A stretch of 64,000 bases of DNA from NCBI RefSeq assembly GCF_907177275.1, contig NZ_CAJSLV010000035.1, positions 62,001 to 126,000 on the forward strand, written 5' to 3'. Under the pieces are notes generated by a model. The model was not told the DNA's origin. It saw nothing but the letters and a program-made list of their open reading frames with translations, and made no database searches. This document shows positions 62,810 through 64,000 of the stretch, piece after piece; the stretch's first letter is position 1, and every line of letters begins with the position of its first letter. The position numbers were made by a program, and so were the translations under genes. This DNA comes from Actinacidiphila cocklensis (GTDB taxonomy: Bacteria > Actinomycetota > Actinomycetes > Streptomycetales > Streptomycetaceae).

Positions 62810-62950
62810 TCCGTGCCCCTTGCGGTGCGTGCGCACCTTTCGGTGCGTCGTGGTTGCGCGCGCAGTTCCCGCGCCCCCAGGTGGCAGCCCCCTTCGCATC
62901 CTTCGGTGCGTCGTGGCTTGGCGCGCAGCGCAAGGAGCGCGCGCCCGGGA
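62810..62950. repeat. Intergenic repeat remnant between unknown gene and FtsX-type permease
   Basis: Contains two copies of a CTTTCGGTGCGTCGTGG(T/C)TxxGCGCGCAG unit, one followed by TTCCCGCGCCCCC. This is a diverged relative of the hairpin repeats at 30180-30410. The 239-bp spacer 62715-62953 has no convincing gene. Confidence 0.6.
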
Positions 62951-62953
62951 AAG

Positions 62954-64000
62954 CTATTCCGCCAGGTGGCGGGTGAGGGGGAGGTGGCGGAGGGCTCGGG
63001 TGGGGAGCGCAGCGCTGAGGAGCGTCGTGGTGATCGCGCCGGCGACGGTCGCCAGGGTCGGGAGGACGGCGGCCCGGGAGATGTGGCCGGCGAAGACGGC
63101 GTACGCCGAGAGGCCCACCGCCGCACCGGCGACCGCGCCGGCCACCGCCATGACCGCCGCCTCGGTCAGGACGAGGCGGGTCACCGCACGGTCGGGCCAC
63201 CCCGTGGCGGAGAGCAGCGCGTATTCGGCGGCGCGGTCGCGGATGTTGAGGTAGAGCACGTCCGCCACCGTGGCGGCACCGAGCAGCGCCGCGATGACCG
63301 CCGCGGCGTAGTCGGAGCCGCGCACCTGGACCGACACCGCGTCGCCGAGCAACGTGCCGGTGACCGTGCCGTCGAAGGCCGTGCTGATCGCGGCCAGCGC
63401 GACCAGCGCCGCGACGCCGATGGCCAGGGCGAGCGTGCCGAGCAGGGCGCGGCCGGGCACCCGGCGCAGGTTGGCCAGTGCCAGCCGGGTGATGCCGGCG
63501 CGGCGTACCGGGCGCCGCGGCGCGCTGACCGCGGGGAGCACCGCGGCGCCCGGGTGGGACCTGGACGCCTGGAGCGCGGGCCGGCTCGCGGCGAGGACCG
63601 CGAGCAGCAGCGCCGCGGGCACGGCGAGCACCGCCCGGCCCGCGCCGACGTGCAGTCCGGACAGCCGGCCGAGCGGGATCGCCAGGCCCGCGCCCAGGAC
63701 CCCGGCGACCGCGCCGAGCCCGGCGACCTCGGCGACCACCAGGGCGAAGAGCTTGCGCGGGGGCCAGCCGAGGCAGGCCAGTACGGCCAGTTCGGTGCGG
63801 CGGGCGCGGACCGCCGCACCGGTGGCGCTGGCGACGAAGAGCGCGCAGACGACCAGCACCAGCACGAACATGATGAGCGACTTGCGGTCGACCGCGGCGA
63901 CCACCGTGGCCGCGACCCCCTTCTTGGACCACATCTCGTGCAGCGTGAGCGCCGGTCGCCCGTGCGTGCCCGCGGGGTCGCCGACGGCGACGGGCGTGGG
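62954..64000 (-). CDS. FtsX-family ABC transporter permease, 5' part outside window
   Basis: About 349 C-terminal residues; the frame stays open to the right edge. An internal ATG at 63934 is not the start, because the upstream 22 codons (PTPVAVGDPAGTHGRPALTLHE) are in frame and read as part of an extracellular loop. Hydrophobic segments at LIMFVLVLVVCALFVASA, VLAVPAALLLAVLAAS and ALLGTLALAIGVAALVALAAIS, then ARRTELAVLACLGWPPRKLFALVVAEVAGLGAVAGVLGAGLAIPLG and NIRDRAAEYALLSATGWPDRAVTRLVLTEAAVMAVAGAVAGAA, are two FtsX/MacB-type repeats. The partner ATPase must lie beyond the window. Confidence 0.9.
   Translation of the reverse strand, partial: PTPVAVGDPAGTHGRPALTLHEMWSKKGVAATVVAAVDRKSLIMFVLVLVVCALFVASATGAAVRARRTELAVLACLGWPPRKLFALVVAEVAGLGAVAGVLGAGLAIPLGRLSGLHVGAGRAVLAVPAALLLAVLAASRPALQASRSHPGAAVLPAVSAPRRPVRRAGITRLALANLRRVPGRALLGTLALAIGVAALVALAAISTAFDGTVTGTLLGDAVSVQVRGSDYAAAVIAALLGAATVADVLYLNIRDRAAEYALLSATGWPDRAVTRLVLTEAAVMAVAGAVAGAAVGLSAYAVFAGHISRAAVLPTLATVAGAITTTLLSAALPTRALRHLPLTRHLAE

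Noticed and set aside
62954..63934. FtsX-type permease starting at the ATG at 63934
   Set aside because: The frame continues without a stop to the window edge, and the MacB/FtsX fold needs a longer N-terminal part, so the real start is outside.

Overview
The window is very GC-rich, its genes are dense and often start with GTG, and genes recognisable as Streptomyces markers are present (nsdA, ndgR, two cvn conservons, glcP, hupS with a lysine-rich tail, a Y/Q-rich DivIVA-like protein). It is a chromosomal segment of Streptomyces or a very close relative such as Streptacidiphilus or Actinacidiphila. Most of it is core chromosome. There is no prophage, insertion sequence, CRISPR array or biosynthetic cluster.

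Layout. 1-2.7 kb: 5' part of proS (runs off the left edge), a methyltransferase and a DUF402 gene. 2.8-9.1 kb: a GNAT gene, ffh (SRP GTPase), glnD, and the glnK-amtB pair with a candidate GlnR site. 9.3-19.7 kb: nsdA, a primase-polymerase-like gene, ftsY, glcP, smc (with an unusual insert in the hinge), a small coiled-coil protein and acyP. 19.8-30.1 kb: a secreted CAP protein, an HxlR regulator, and the collinear minus-strand run recG, rsmD, coaD, DivIVA-like, DUF177, rpmF, rnc, mutM, with a DAK2 gene upstream. 30.2-38.5 kb: rpmB, thiD/thiL, an Lrp-type ligand-binding protein, DUF3515, ddl-gpsA-plsC, cofC, a cold-shock-like protein and hupS. 38.7-45.5 kb: leuCD with divergent ndgR, three tRNA genes (Glu, Glu, Gln), a HAD hydrolase, gltX, a fumarylacetoacetase-family gene and a small protein with an NPRRT repeat. 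46.1-56.9 kb: two complete tandem conservons (cvnA-B-C-D twice). 57-60.9 kb: accE-accB and two CitE-like lyases. 61-64 kb: a GNAT gene, repeat-filled spacers, a conserved unknown protein and the C-terminal part of an FtsX-type permease that runs off the right edge.

How the genes work together. SRP (ffh, ftsY) handles membrane targeting. GlnD-GlnK-AmtB senses and imports ammonium. Smc and HupS organise the chromosome. PlsC, GpsA and AccB/AccE feed lipid and malonyl/methylmalonyl-CoA supply. GltX sits next to the Glu and Gln tRNAs. The two conservons each encode a membrane sensor kinase-like protein, a roadblock protein, a DUF742 protein and a small GTPase.

Most notable points. The two cvnB genes are identical over 406 bp while their neighbours have diverged, which implies recent gene conversion. 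The Smc hinge carries about 90 residues of degenerate repeat. The order proS/DUF402/GNAT-ffh and accB-citE differs from the S. coelicolor order as I remember it, suggesting two rearrangement junctions flanking a conserved block. I did not find a wholly new multi-gene system. The best candidates for undescribed biology are the coupled twin conservons and the small NPRRT-repeat protein beside them.
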